From NCBI GenBank assembly GCA_007859835.1, contig SJPJ01000001.1:4066623-4130622 (forward strand): a stretch of DNA of 64,000 nt, read 5' to 3'. Under the pieces are notes generated by a model, which was given only the letters and a program-made list of their open reading frames with translations, did not search any database and was not told the origin of the DNA. The translations under genes were made by a program, and so were the position numbers. This DNA comes from Novipirellula herctigrandis. Lineage in GTDB: Bacteria; Planctomycetota; Planctomycetia; Pirellulales; Pirellulaceae. The stretch's first letter is position 1. Every line of letters begins with the position of its first letter. This document shows, one piece after another, positions 52,836 to 62,363 of the stretch.

Positions 52836-53726
52836 TCAACGATTCTCGGTTTCCCAACCATCGGGAAGAGTGGCAATGGATGTTTCGCTATTCGAACTTT
52901 TGACGGGGGCTTCTTCGTCGAGCATGTTAGCAGCGATCGAGCGCGTATCAAAAATGGGCCAACCGTCCTGATAGCGAATCTCGGCTGTATAGTCGACCGG
53001 CGGACGCTCAAACCGATCCTTCGGAGAGTGTTTCGCATCATCCTTGCCGAATCGCACGAATTGACTGCCAGCCAATTTCGTTCCTTCGCGAATGGTTCCC
53101 GCCTGAAAAGGCCCGACACCAAAAACGTAAGTGTCACGTGCAGTCGCAGACGATTGGCGAACGCCTGATTGCCACACGGCTTTGCGTGTTTCACGATTAT
53201 AAGCAAACGCAGCAATCTTGGCTGCCGCTTCTCGAGCATCACGACGCGCAACGGCGATTTCTGGAATCGAAGGAATCGAGGGGCTGTTCGGAATTAACGA
53301 CGCCGCAGTCGATAGCGAATTATTTTCAGGTATCCCAAATGTGACTCGATGGTCATCGGATCCAAGTGTGCCGATGCGGGCTTCGATGATGATTTCAGCG
53401 TCTTTGGTGGTGTCCTGAAGCAGACACCCAGCACCGACAATCTGTTGACGCAAAGCACTGGTGACGTAAGCCGAATTGACAAACCCGAGGTCTTTGACTT
53501 CCCTCAAGTAACTAGTGTCCAAATAGACAGTCCTCCCAGACAAGGGCCGGAAATCAATTGCCGAAACGCTTCGGTCCACTGCATTGCTGAGGACCAATTG
53601 CTCGGTCGCTTCCCGTTCACGGGTCGTCCCACATCCAATCGAGTTAGCCAAACTCACGATCAAACAAACGGCAAACGCCAAATGGCTGACCGTTGGAGAG
53701 GTCGATTGATCAAGGGGGAATAACAT
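52836..53726 (-). CDS. lipoprotein of unknown function
   Basis: The protein is 296 residues from ATG 53726 (a GTG one codon earlier is possible). A signal (HLAFAVCLIVSLANS) ends at a lipobox-like SIGC. The mature part has alternating strands and Asp/Glu-rich turns. A run such as VNSAYVTSALRQQIVGAGC and a final SIATLPDGWETENR are distinctive but assign no function. I recall a planctomycete DUF with this shape, but no defined activity. It is convergent with the kinase gene, with only 12 bases between. Confidence 0.75.
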   Translation of the reverse strand: MLFPLDQSTSPTVSHLAFAVCLIVSLANSIGCGTTREREATEQLVLSNAVDRSVSAIDFRPLSGRTVYLDTSYLREVKDLGFVNSAYVTSALRQQIVGAGCLLQDTTKDAEIIIEARIGTLGSDDHRVTFGIPENNSLSTAASLIPNSPSIPSIPEIAVARRDAREAAAKIAAFAYNRETRKAVWQSGVRQSSATARDTYVFGVGPFQAGTIREGTKLAGSQFVRFGKDDAKHSPKDRFERPPVDYTAEIRYQDGWPIFDTRSIAANMLDEEAPVKSSNSETSIATLPDGWETENR

Positions 53727-53859
53727 CACGAAATAACATTGGCAGAAGATCAGGCAGGACGTTTACAAAGAATGGTTTAGCACTGATGTAACCGGCGCGA
53801 CAAGGTGAATTATGCGATCATCGACCTTTGGCGGGATCCACTACGCTCAGACCATCGAC

Positions 53860-55083
53860 CTACGATTCCAAGACTTTCGCGACCGCATCGCAAAGTGATT
53901 GCATCTTTTCCTCGTTCATGCCAGCGACATTAATTCGCCCGCTACCGACGATGTAGATTCCAAATTCGTTCTTCAATTGGTCGACTTGCATCCGTGTTAA
54001 ACCGCTGAACGAGAACATTCCACGCTGGGGCAATAGGAACGAAAAATCGTGTCCTTTACCAGTCGACTTCATCGTTTCAACGAACTGGTTCCTAAGTCGA
54101 GTAATCCGTTGCCGCATTTCTTCAAGTTCGACTTTCCACTGAGCTGTTAACTCGGCGTCTTCAAGTACGGCTGCGACAATCGCCCCGCCATGACGTGGTG
54201 GGTTGCTATAATTCGCACGCACAATTGCTTTCAATTGGCTTTGTGACGCTTTCATCGCAGCGGAATCCCCAGCCACCAAGCTGACCGCACCAACACGTTC
54301 GCTATAGAGCCCGAAATTCTTAGAGGCCGAGGTGCAAACAATTGCTTCGTCCACCGTACTGAGAATCGTATGGAGTCCGGCTGCGTCTTCATCCAACCCG
54401 TCACCAAAACCTTGGTAAGCAAAATCGATCAATGGCAACAATCGTCGCTCTGAAACCGTTTTAGCGATCTCTTTCCATTGGTCCGCCGTCGGATCGATCC
54501 CGGTTGGGTTATGACAACAAGCATGAAGCAAAATTGCATCCCCGGGAGATGTTTTTTCGTTCAAGTCCTCAAGCATTGCATCTAAATCGAATGAAGTCCG
54601 GTCGCTTCCCAAATACCGATACGTCTCGGTCGGCAACCCGGCCGCAGAAAAGACCGCTGGGTGGTTGGCCCATGTCGGCGAGGACATCCAAATTCGGATT
54701 GGCGAAAGCTGCGTGACCAAGAAATTCGCTGCAACTCGGAGGGCTCCCGTTCCACCGGGCGTCTGTAAAACCGCAATACGATCGGCCGGCAATTGATCAC
54801 CAAATACCAGCGCACGAATCTGTTCGCGATAAGACGGCAAACCGTCGATGCCCAAATATCCCTTCGTCGATTCGTCATCAACCAACCGCCGTTCGGCCTC
54901 TTTGACGCAATTCAGAATAGGCGTTTTTCCGGACGCATCCTTATATACGCCCACGCTAAGGTTCATTTTATTCGGGTTTTTGTCCGCATTGAACGCCTCG
55001 GTCAATCCGAGAATCGCATCCGGTGGAGCGGTGGGAACCGTAGCCAAGCGTTGCACAGAACCTGAACTGGATGAAGCAGTCAT
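53860..55083 (-). CDS. class I aspartate/aromatic aminotransferase
   Basis: This 407-residue PLP-dependent aminotransferase starts at ATG 55083; an earlier in-frame start would add 35 atypical residues. It has the family N-terminus PDAILGLTEAFNADKNPNKMNLSVGVYKD, the NPTGIDPT substrate segment and the catalytic Lys in CTSASKNFGLYSERVG, with Arg in ANYSNPPRHG. This is the TyrB/AspC type rather than the Asp aminotransferase Ib type. It transfers amino groups between glutamate and Asp/Phe/Tyr. It stands alone on the minus strand. Confidence 0.93.
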   Translation of the reverse strand: MTASSSSGSVQRLATVPTAPPDAILGLTEAFNADKNPNKMNLSVGVYKDASGKTPILNCVKEAERRLVDDESTKGYLGIDGLPSYREQIRALVFGDQLPADRIAVLQTPGGTGALRVAANFLVTQLSPIRIWMSSPTWANHPAVFSAAGLPTETYRYLGSDRTSFDLDAMLEDLNEKTSPGDAILLHACCHNPTGIDPTADQWKEIAKTVSERRLLPLIDFAYQGFGDGLDEDAAGLHTILSTVDEAIVCTSASKNFGLYSERVGAVSLVAGDSAAMKASQSQLKAIVRANYSNPPRHGGAIVAAVLEDAELTAQWKVELEEMRQRITRLRNQFVETMKSTGKGHDFSFLLPQRGMFSFSGLTRMQVDQLKNEFGIYIVGSGRINVAGMNEEKMQSLCDAVAKVLES

Positions 55084-55377
55084 AGCAGCACAAAATGAGA
55101 AAAGGGGAATTAAATTGGGAGAGGATATGTCGTCAATCGAACCCGCATACCCTATTTGACCGCAAATCGTAATCCAAAATCCCAACATCGCCTATAACCA
55201 TTTTGCGGATTTTCCCCCGAAGCCACCCCCAATTGATTCAAACAACGAATCTTCAAAACAGCCGAGACGTGGTGCATCGAAGGGACAATTAGCAAAACCG
55301 ACTAAGCGAGGATTCGTGCTTCAGCCGCTTGCGGAAGCCAGTCGGCGACTCAGCCGAACCGACTCAGCCGAACTGGG

Positions 55378-57213
55378 CTAACCCATTAAGCATTCCCGAA
55401 AAACCTTTGCGTGATTGACGAGCAATTCGTTCTCTTGAGTCGCCCCAGGACGCGAATCGAGTAACAACTCACCGGATGCCTCGATGATTGCCGTCGTTGG
55501 TTCAACCGTTGCGGGCGCGAGCCGCGAGAAAACCGTGACCACTTGATCAGGACTGCGATAATCAATGCGATAAATCCCTTGGCCGGCATCGAACTGCGTA
55601 TGAATCGCCTCGTCGCACAAGATCCCTTCACTGCGCAGCTCTTTTCTCAATTGGATGAGTGATTGGTACCATTGCCACATGGCCAAGTTCCCCTCCTCTT
55701 TCGATTCAAGCTTTGATGATTCAAACGCCGTTGGATCGGTCGGCAGCATGCCTTGCGACCAATCATGTTGTGGATACTCCTCATGCCGCCCCGTCACGAC
55801 CGCTTTCTGAAGTCGTTCATCGCCGAAGTCGACAAAGAACAAAAACGGTCGGTTCGACGCAAATTCTTCGCCCATGAATAACATCGGAATCGCGGGCGTT
55901 AACAACAGCAACGTCGCAGCCGCCCTTTGCGTCTCGATTGACGTCAGTTGATGAAACCGCTTGGCGAGCGGATGATTGCCAATAAAATCGTGGTTTTGGA
56001 TTGAGTACACGAGCCCATGCGTCTTCACACGCTCATTCGGCGTTTCGCGACGGCGTTCTTTGCGTAACGTCCCTTGGTAGACATAACCTTTTGCCAACAC
56101 CTGCGCCAAATCAGTCTCGGGACGATACGTGCGGTTCGACAATTGTTCGCCGGGTCGAACGGTCGCGAATACGCTGTGCAAAAAATCGTCACACCATGCA
56201 GCATCAAAACCAACTCCGCCATTGATTCGCGGGACCAACATTTCAGGATCATAAACATTGGACTCGGCAATCAAAAAGACTTTCCGATCGTTCGCCTCGG
56301 ACCACTGAGTCACATGGTCGCTCATTTCCGCGACCACATGTGGATCGGATTCATCTCGAGTGCAATGAATCGCATCCACTCGCAAGCCATCAAAGTGAAA
56401 AGTATCGAGCCAATAGATCGCGTTGCTGATTACGAATCGGCGAACATCAATCCCCCAATCAGGATCGTCAAAATTGGGTGCTTCGCCCCAGGGTGTCGTA
56501 TGGTCACTCGAAAAATAGGGGGCGAAATCGTCCAAGTAGTTCCCCTCGGGGCCAAGATGGTTGTAGACCACGTCGACGATCACGGCGACACCCTTGGAGT
56601 GTGCCGCATCGACAAGCCGCTTCAGCTCTTGTGGCGTTCCAAAATTGTGACTTGGGGCAAAAAATCCGACGCCATCATATCCCCAATTCCATCGACCAGC
56701 CGATTCCGCGAGCGGCATCAATTCAATTGCAGTGACCCCCAATTCGACTAACTCATCGAGTCTTTCGATCGCAGCTGCGAATGTTCCTTCGGCGGTAAAG
56801 GCACCAACGTGAAGCTCGTAAATCACCAGGTCGTCTGCCGCCGGTGGAACCCAGTCTTGATCGGTCCAGTCAAAATCGGGGTTCGTAACCTCGCTCGGCC
56901 CGTGCACACCAAGCGGTTGGTAATGCGAAACGGGATCCGGGCGTGGTGGCCCGCCGTCAACGGACAAGAAATAGCGATCGCCATCCCCACAGGCGTCCCA
57001 CACGCCAAGGTGGTAGCCTTCGCTGTCTTTGGTCAAAGCGAACGACGAATCGAGACCAACCCGATGCACTTCGATGGTTTCGGCCAATGGCGCCCAAACA
57101 AGGAACCGGGTTTTCGGAGGCCCAACCGAGTGGGCGTCGAGATACGCATGGGCGCCAAGGTATCGATGCAACTCCATCGGAGGGATCGCACGCGGACTCA
57201 CTCTGGGTTTCAT
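55378..57213 (-). CDS. treZ: maltooligosyl trehalose trehalohydrolase
   Basis: This 611-residue GH13 enzyme releases trehalose from maltooligosyl-trehalose. An N-terminal carbohydrate-binding region (RFLVWAPLAETIEVH) precedes the barrel. The catalytic residues are Asp280 (GLRVDAIH), Glu317 (LIAESN) and Asp409 (QNHDFIGN). Family features YELHVGAFT, GYDGVGFF and VVYNHLGPEGNYL are present. The partner treY (the trehalose-forming synthase) is not in this window. It is divergent from the GT4 gene 57334, with 120 bases between. It suggests a starch/glycogen-to-trehalose route. Confidence 0.95.
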   Translation of the reverse strand: MKPRVSPRAIPPMELHRYLGAHAYLDAHSVGPPKTRFLVWAPLAETIEVHRVGLDSSFALTKDSEGYHLGVWDACGDGDRYFLSVDGGPPRPDPVSHYQPLGVHGPSEVTNPDFDWTDQDWVPPAADDLVIYELHVGAFTAEGTFAAAIERLDELVELGVTAIELMPLAESAGRWNWGYDGVGFFAPSHNFGTPQELKRLVDAAHSKGVAVIVDVVYNHLGPEGNYLDDFAPYFSSDHTTPWGEAPNFDDPDWGIDVRRFVISNAIYWLDTFHFDGLRVDAIHCTRDESDPHVVAEMSDHVTQWSEANDRKVFLIAESNVYDPEMLVPRINGGVGFDAAWCDDFLHSVFATVRPGEQLSNRTYRPETDLAQVLAKGYVYQGTLRKERRRETPNERVKTHGLVYSIQNHDFIGNHPLAKRFHQLTSIETQRAAATLLLLTPAIPMLFMGEEFASNRPFLFFVDFGDERLQKAVVTGRHEEYPQHDWSQGMLPTDPTAFESSKLESKEEGNLAMWQWYQSLIQLRKELRSEGILCDEAIHTQFDAGQGIYRIDYRSPDQVVTVFSRLAPATVEPTTAIIEASGELLLDSRPGATQENELLVNHAKVFRECLMG

Positions 57214-57333
57214 TTGACAAGCAATCGTGGAAATTCAAAAAAGGTTAGACTAGGCCGTCAGTCATTGACACTAACAACTTCAGAAATCCGCTTCGTTAAC
57301 GCAATCCCCTAAGCAATTCCCCAAGAAATCTTC

Positions 57334-58473
57334 ATGCCAACACGTGTGCTATTGATGATCAGTTCGATGCGTGGAGGCGGCAGCGAACGACAAACCTTGC
57401 TACTGCTAAAGCATCTCGATCGGACTCGCTTCGAGCCGCACCTATATCTGACCGACCGAGCCGGCGACTTGTTGTGCCACGTTCCCACGGATGTGCCGAT
57501 CCATTCGTTTGAAGATTTCAAAGATCCAGGGGGACTTTATTTCCCGGGACGGATTCATCGTCAACAAGCCGCACACCTGCGCAGCATCTTGGTCGATAAC
57601 CAAATCGAAACCGTTTACGATCGAACATTTCACATGAGCTTTATCGCTGGCCCTGCATGCCAGAAAGTCAACGTGCCGCGGGTCTCGACGATTGTCAGCC
57701 CGCCGGAATTGGCATTGCCGATGGTCGAACACCGGTTCGTCGGCATGAAACGAGCGTTGTTGGCAAAAGCTTACCGAGCCTCACGATCCATTGTCGCGGT
57801 CAGTAAGATCGCGGCCATGTCAGCGGAGACTTATTACAAACTTCCGCCAGGGGTCATTCGAGTTATTCCCAATCCAGTCGATATCGAGTCGCTGCGGAAC
57901 AGCTGCGAAGTCAAAGCCCCCAAAGCAGAAGATCATGTTGCTTTGGTTTGCGTTGGCCGTATGACGGCTGAAAAAGGGCACGCCGACTTGATACGTGCCG
58001 TTGCATTGACCCAATCGACTTGGCCGGACTCTGCACCGCCGCTGCGCTTAACCATGATCGGTGACGGGCCGCTTCGCGAAAACCTTGAAACGCTCGCCCG
58101 CGAAACGGTACATCAACACGCGATTGATTTTGTGGGCATTGACTCGAATCCGGCACAGGCAATCGCGGCGGCCGACGGTCTCGTGTTGCCATCGATCTTT
58201 GAAGGGATGCCCAACGTCGTTCTAGAAGCCATGGCGATTGGCACACCCGTGATCGCCACGCGAGCTGGGGGGACGGTGGAACTGCAATACAACGAACCGA
58301 CCATTTTATGGGCCCAGCCGAATGATCCCAAATCGCTTGCCGAAGCAATTCTTGAATTTGCGACCCACCGTGGCGAGGCTGACGATCGAGCGATAGCCGC
58401 AAGCCGCTATGTGACGGAGTTCCACAGCATTGACCGAGCCCTCAAGCATATCGAATCACTGCTACTCGGCTAG
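57334..58473 (+). CDS. GT4-family glycosyltransferase
   Basis: This 379-residue GT-B enzyme has an N-terminal acceptor domain (VLLMISSMRGGGSERQTLLLLKHL) and a C-terminal nucleotide-sugar domain with EGMPNVVLEAMAIGTPVIATRAGGTVEL, the EX7E-type pattern of GT4. It adds a sugar from a nucleotide donor to an unknown acceptor (lipid, wall or exopolysaccharide). The ATG is at 57334. It is divergent from treZ, but no link to trehalose is shown. Confidence 0.92.
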   Translation: MPTRVLLMISSMRGGGSERQTLLLLKHLDRTRFEPHLYLTDRAGDLLCHVPTDVPIHSFEDFKDPGGLYFPGRIHRQQAAHLRSILVDNQIETVYDRTFHMSFIAGPACQKVNVPRVSTIVSPPELALPMVEHRFVGMKRALLAKAYRASRSIVAVSKIAAMSAETYYKLPPGVIRVIPNPVDIESLRNSCEVKAPKAEDHVALVCVGRMTAEKGHADLIRAVALTQSTWPDSAPPLRLTMIGDGPLRENLETLARETVHQHAIDFVGIDSNPAQAIAAADGLVLPSIFEGMPNVVLEAMAIGTPVIATRAGGTVELQYNEPTILWAQPNDPKSLAEAILEFATHRGEADDRAIAASRYVTEFHSIDRALKHIESLLLG

Positions 58474-58519
58474 CAACGTTTTGTTTTTCCCCAAAAATGC
58501 AGAGCTGACAAAACCAAAT

Positions 58520-59167
58520 TCACGGCTGGATTTGAATTCGATTCTCAACCATCCGGACGCCGGGTTCCAATCGCATCAGCAATTCACTCATACGGCGTTC
58601 GCGTTCACTTTGAACTGTTCCATTTAGTACTGCCGTTTGACCATTCATATTGACGTTCACATTCGGCAAACGACCTTGACTTGGCAGGGATTGAAGTTGC
58701 CGCGTCAATCGCTGCTGAGTACGAAGGGGCGACACCGGCGGTACCTGGATTGCACTTCTTAGCCGAGTACGAATCGCGGGAGTAGTAGCGCCACCGGCAT
58801 TGTTTCCAAATAAGTTGCCAAATCCACTGAGCCCGCCAAGCCCGCCGCCGAAACCACCACCAAACCCGCCGCCGGCTCCGGTATTATTGCCCGAGACCGC
58901 ACCGAGTCCAAAACCTTGACTGGAGTCCGAACTATCACCGATCGAATCGCCACGCTGGATAGCCGAAAAAGCGGTGCTGGGATCGAGGGCGCCTGCAATA
59001 CCAGTGGTTTGGTCGCCCGTTTGACTCGCAGGATCATTCGTTGTCTGAGCATGTACAGGCAGAGCAGCGAGCATTCCGCCGATGAAAACCATAGCTCCCA
59101 AGCGAACGTGTATCATTTGGATATACCAAGAAAGCGGTGAAAAAAGTACGAATACGAATCGTTTCAT
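58520..59167 (-). CDS. exported BON-domain protein with Gly-rich linker
   Basis: The protein is 215 residues from ATG 59167, or 198 from an ATG at 59116 that starts a more typical signal peptide (IHVRLGAMVFIGGMLAALPVHAQ). After the signal comes a Gly/Asn-rich low-complexity stretch (GAGGGFGGGFGGGLGGLSG, about residues 95-130). A single BON-like fold follows (PNVNVNMNGQTAVLNGTVQSERERRMSELLMRLEPGVRMVENRI). BON domains bind phospholipid or act in OsmY-like envelope roles. It is convergent with the GT4 gene and divergent from the 59276 gene. Confidence 0.85.
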   Translation of the reverse strand: MKRFVFVLFSPLSWYIQMIHVRLGAMVFIGGMLAALPVHAQTTNDPASQTGDQTTGIAGALDPSTAFSAIQRGDSIGDSSDSSQGFGLGAVSGNNTGAGGGFGGGFGGGLGGLSGFGNLFGNNAGGATTPAIRTRLRSAIQVPPVSPLRTQQRLTRQLQSLPSQGRLPNVNVNMNGQTAVLNGTVQSERERRMSELLMRLEPGVRMVENRIQIQP

Positions 59168-59275
59168 TGTAATCGAGTTCGACCAACGAGCAGCTTTTTT
59201 TGAGTTGCACCCAAGACTTTCCAAGCATTCTCGAATAAAACATTGTGCAACCTGCCCTCCCAAACGAGAAAACCC

Positions 59276-61144
59276 ATGCAAACGCTCCCTCTGCGCCCTT
59301 TGTTCTTCGCGGCTTTCGCCACATTGGGGTTCGCCTTTAGTTCCGCTTCGGCATTGGCCGAAGAGGCCGACGTTCCCGGTGCTCCCCACCTGATTCCCGA
59401 AGATACCCTGCTATACCTTCGCATTGACAATGCCGACAAACTGCGTGAGGGGATGAAGGATTCTTCGTTGGGCAAAATGCTTGACGACCCGCAATTAAAA
59501 CCGTTCGCTGGAGACATTTACCAAACGTTGTCTGATTTGTTCGCCGAAATTAGTGACGAGGTGGGCGTTTCGCTTGACGATTTACTCGCCATCCCAAGCG
59601 GCCAAGTTGCCGCAGCGATGATGCCGGGCAACCTGCCTGATGAAGAGTCAAGCAACGCCAAACAGGCCGATGACGACGACTCCGAAGAAGCGATCCGACG
59701 ACGAATTGCACAAAAACGGCGCGAGCAAAATTCGCTCGCCGGTTTGTTCATCGTCGACGCTGGGGACCATGTTTCGGAGTTACGAACCATCGTCGAGCGA
59801 TTGGAAAAGCGTCTTATTGAATCAGGATACGTTCGTCGAGCAAGCCAAATCGAAAAAGTTGACCTCGTTCGTTTACTGCCGCCACGAAGTGGGCGACCCG
59901 AGATCGAATTCTTCGAGCACCAAGAAACGATCGTGTTTGGGATTGGCCATTTGACGGCATCCAAAGTGCTCGATCATTGGCTTGAGCGTAGTGAGGAGCG
60001 GACGTTGGCCGACAGTGCCAACTTTGGCAACGTCATGAGCCGATGTGTTGGCGCCGAATCGACTCGGCCGCAAATGACTTTCTACGCTGATCCCTATCAC
60101 GTGATTGAAAGATTGGTCAAACGGGGTGGGGCAGGAGCCTTTGTTTGGCCCATGCTCGAAGATCTCGGTCTAAGCAAAATCCGGGGCATTGGGGGCAGTT
60201 CGTTCCGTGGTGGCGAAACCTTCGAGGACATCAACCATCTACATATCCTGATTGACACGCCGCGTGATGGGTTCTTCGGGGTACTGCGACCTGAAACCGG
60301 CAAAATCACACCACCAGACTGGGTCCCCGATGACGTGACCGCCTACTCGACCGTTCATTGGGACTTTGCCAAAGCGTACGAAAATCTCGACAAGATTATC
60401 GCCAAGTTTCAAGGCGAGGAACCGCTGAAACGTTTTGTTGAAGACCCGCTCGAAAAAGCAGCACGGTTGAATGTCAAAGCAGACGTGATCGAAAATTTGA
60501 CCGGACGTTACGCCAGTGCCACGTGGTTGGAACCGCCCGTAAAACTGAATAGCCAAGTCGTTGCCTATGGGTTTGAACTTAACGACCCTGAAGTAGCCAA
60601 GAGTGCCATCGCACGGTTCCGGGAAGTCAAACCGGAAGCACTCAAGGTGGACACTGTCTCGGGCATCGTCGTTTACAGTCCTACACGCGTTCGGCGAAAC
60701 ATGCCCAAGGGATTCCGTCAGCCGACCCCGGGATTTGCGATCGTCGACAATTGGTTGTTGCTTAGCGATAGCCGGCCCATGCTTGAACGCGCAGTCAAAG
60801 CCAAACAGGGTGGATTGCCTCGGTTGGCCGAGGAACCTGATTTTGATTTGGTCGCCAGCGAGCTAGGAGGCAAGTTGGATGGAGAGAAACCGTTCATGAT
60901 CTCATTTGTTCGCGGCGCAGAACATTTGAGACTTCTTTACGAGTTGGCAAAGAGCGAAGACTCTCGCGCGTTCCTTCGTCGCAGAGGGGAAAACAATGTT
61001 GTCGCCCGCCAATTCGCTGAATTATTGCAGCGAAACCAATTGCCTCCCTACGATGAATTTGAAAAGTACTTCGCACCTGGTGGAATATTTGGATACAACG
61101 AACCGAGCGGCATCCACTTCGGCGCATTTAACTTGAAACCGTAG
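59276..61144 (+). CDS. exported protein of unknown function
   Basis: The protein is 622 residues from ATG 59276, with signal MQTLPLRPLFFAAFATLGFAF cleaved near ALAEE. The mature part opens HLIPEDTLLYLRIDNADKLREGMKDSSLGKMLDDPQLK. This resembles the repeated pattern of DUF3352-like planctomycete proteins, in which proteins compare internal scores. A charged segment (EAIRRRIAQKRREQNS, about 145-160) could be a coiled linker. No catalytic motif is recognised. The 3' end overlaps the convergent Tat-exported gene (61128) by 17 bases. Confidence 0.8.
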   Translation: MQTLPLRPLFFAAFATLGFAFSSASALAEEADVPGAPHLIPEDTLLYLRIDNADKLREGMKDSSLGKMLDDPQLKPFAGDIYQTLSDLFAEISDEVGVSLDDLLAIPSGQVAAAMMPGNLPDEESSNAKQADDDDSEEAIRRRIAQKRREQNSLAGLFIVDAGDHVSELRTIVERLEKRLIESGYVRRASQIEKVDLVRLLPPRSGRPEIEFFEHQETIVFGIGHLTASKVLDHWLERSEERTLADSANFGNVMSRCVGAESTRPQMTFYADPYHVIERLVKRGGAGAFVWPMLEDLGLSKIRGIGGSSFRGGETFEDINHLHILIDTPRDGFFGVLRPETGKITPPDWVPDDVTAYSTVHWDFAKAYENLDKIIAKFQGEEPLKRFVEDPLEKAARLNVKADVIENLTGRYASATWLEPPVKLNSQVVAYGFELNDPEVAKSAIARFREVKPEALKVDTVSGIVVYSPTRVRRNMPKGFRQPTPGFAIVDNWLLLSDSRPMLERAVKAKQGGLPRLAEEPDFDLVASELGGKLDGEKPFMISFVRGAEHLRLLYELAKSEDSRAFLRRRGENNVVARQFAELLQRNQLPPYDEFEKYFAPGGIFGYNEPSGIHFGAFNLKP

Positions 61145-62096
61145 TTGCAAATGCTTTCTTCATCGCTTGGGCCGTTGCCGCCACTGCCGCTTCATTGTCC
61201 ATCGCATTAAGCGTTTTATTAAAAGGCTCGGCTCGGACCGGGCCGTCGTAACCGATCTGAACCAGCGCGTTCAAGAACGATTTCACATCGATGACTCCCG
61301 TCACAGCAGGTAGTTCGCGAGCTGAATCGCGTTGCTCACTCACACTTAACCCAGCCGGAGCATCATTCAAATCGCAAGCCACCACTTCGCCATTGGTTAG
61401 CGACAAAATATCGTCAACCGATTCCTCGGCTGTGTACCAGTGCCAACTGTCTAGGACCAAGCCGACACTCGGTACGTCGATCGCATCGAGCAATTCTTTG
61501 GTTTCAGCCATTGTGTGGATAAAACTGTAGCGTGCGGAGGCTCGCGAGGTCCTGGGCCCGACGTATTCGAGCCCAAGGCGAAGCCCGTGATCATCGAGAA
61601 TCTTGGCAATTTGGTGCAGCCGGTCCGTGTGCTGCTTGAAGTTTGCCAAATAGGTTAGCTCGTTGCTTGCGGGAGTCAGCCAAGTGGAAACTCGCGTGAA
61701 GCCCGCTCGCTCGAACGCACTAGCATGCGATGGCAATTCCTTCAAACCGTCATTGAACTTCGTTTTGCCACCACGAAAATCAACGGGCAATCCCGCCGCC
61801 CCCCAAACCAGCCCGGCTTCTTTTCGAGCCTCATTCAAGTCAGCGATCTCATCGTCGGAAAGCGAGGTGAAGGCCCCCGACCAAGCGTCAACCGCTTCGA
61901 ACCCATGCTTGCTAGCCAAGACAATCAATTCCTCGAGCCCCCCATTCACACCGATCGCGCCAGCATTTAAATCGATCGTGAACTGACGTCCTTTTGCCGC
62001 ATCCAATTCACCTGCCCAAAGCGGAGAAACCGATGCAATTGCGCCGGTAACAAACGAAAGCTGCTGAAGAAATCCACGACGGTTTGAGGGGATCAT
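61128..62096 (-). CDS. Tat-exported sugar phosphate isomerase/epimerase-like TIM barrel
   Basis: The protein is 322 residues from ATG 62096. An N-terminal SNRRGFLQQLSFVTGAIASVSP is a twin-arginine signal. The mature domain resembles xylose isomerase-like AP-endonuclease-2 family barrels: HGFEAVDAWSGAF, a metal-type VGLVLDSWHWY, AEPF near the end and the YVGPRTSRASARYSFIHTMAETKELLDAIDVPSVG region. Such proteins rearrange sugars or inositols, often in periplasmic catabolic systems of planctomycetes. The substrate is not indicated. It is divergent from the thioredoxin-trypsin gene. Confidence 0.85.
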   Translation of the reverse strand: MIPSNRRGFLQQLSFVTGAIASVSPLWAGELDAAKGRQFTIDLNAGAIGVNGGLEELIVLASKHGFEAVDAWSGAFTSLSDDEIADLNEARKEAGLVWGAAGLPVDFRGGKTKFNDGLKELPSHASAFERAGFTRVSTWLTPASNELTYLANFKQHTDRLHQIAKILDDHGLRLGLEYVGPRTSRASARYSFIHTMAETKELLDAIDVPSVGLVLDSWHWYTAEESVDDILSLTNGEVVACDLNDAPAGLSVSEQRDSARELPAVTGVIDVKSFLNALVQIGYDGPVRAEPFNKTLNAMDNEAAVAATAQAMKKAFATTVSS

Positions 62097-62350
62097 AGAA
62101 ATGTTTCCCGGTAGGAGTAGCGACAAAAGGGAGGGAACAACCTTTATATCAGCCTCCATTTGCGAAACAACAATTTCTAGAAAAACTGCCGTGAAACTGA
62201 AAAAAAACTCAAGTTCGGTCCTCTAAAACACCATTGCCCTTGCCATCACAGTGCCATTTCACGCACGATGGTCGACGCTAAGGGAACGACGTGATCGGGC
62301 AAGGAAGCGCGAGACAACCCATCGTTCCACCAAACTCCACAAACGTCCAT

Positions 62351-62356
62351 GGAGGG
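62351..62356 (+). promoter_or_regulatory. Shine-Dalgarno sequence favouring GTG start
   Basis: GGAGGG ends seven bases before the GTG at 62364. It overlaps the alternative ATG at 62349, so it supports the GTG as the true start of the thioredoxin-trypsin gene. Confidence 0.7.
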
Positions 62357-62363
62357 ACGATTC

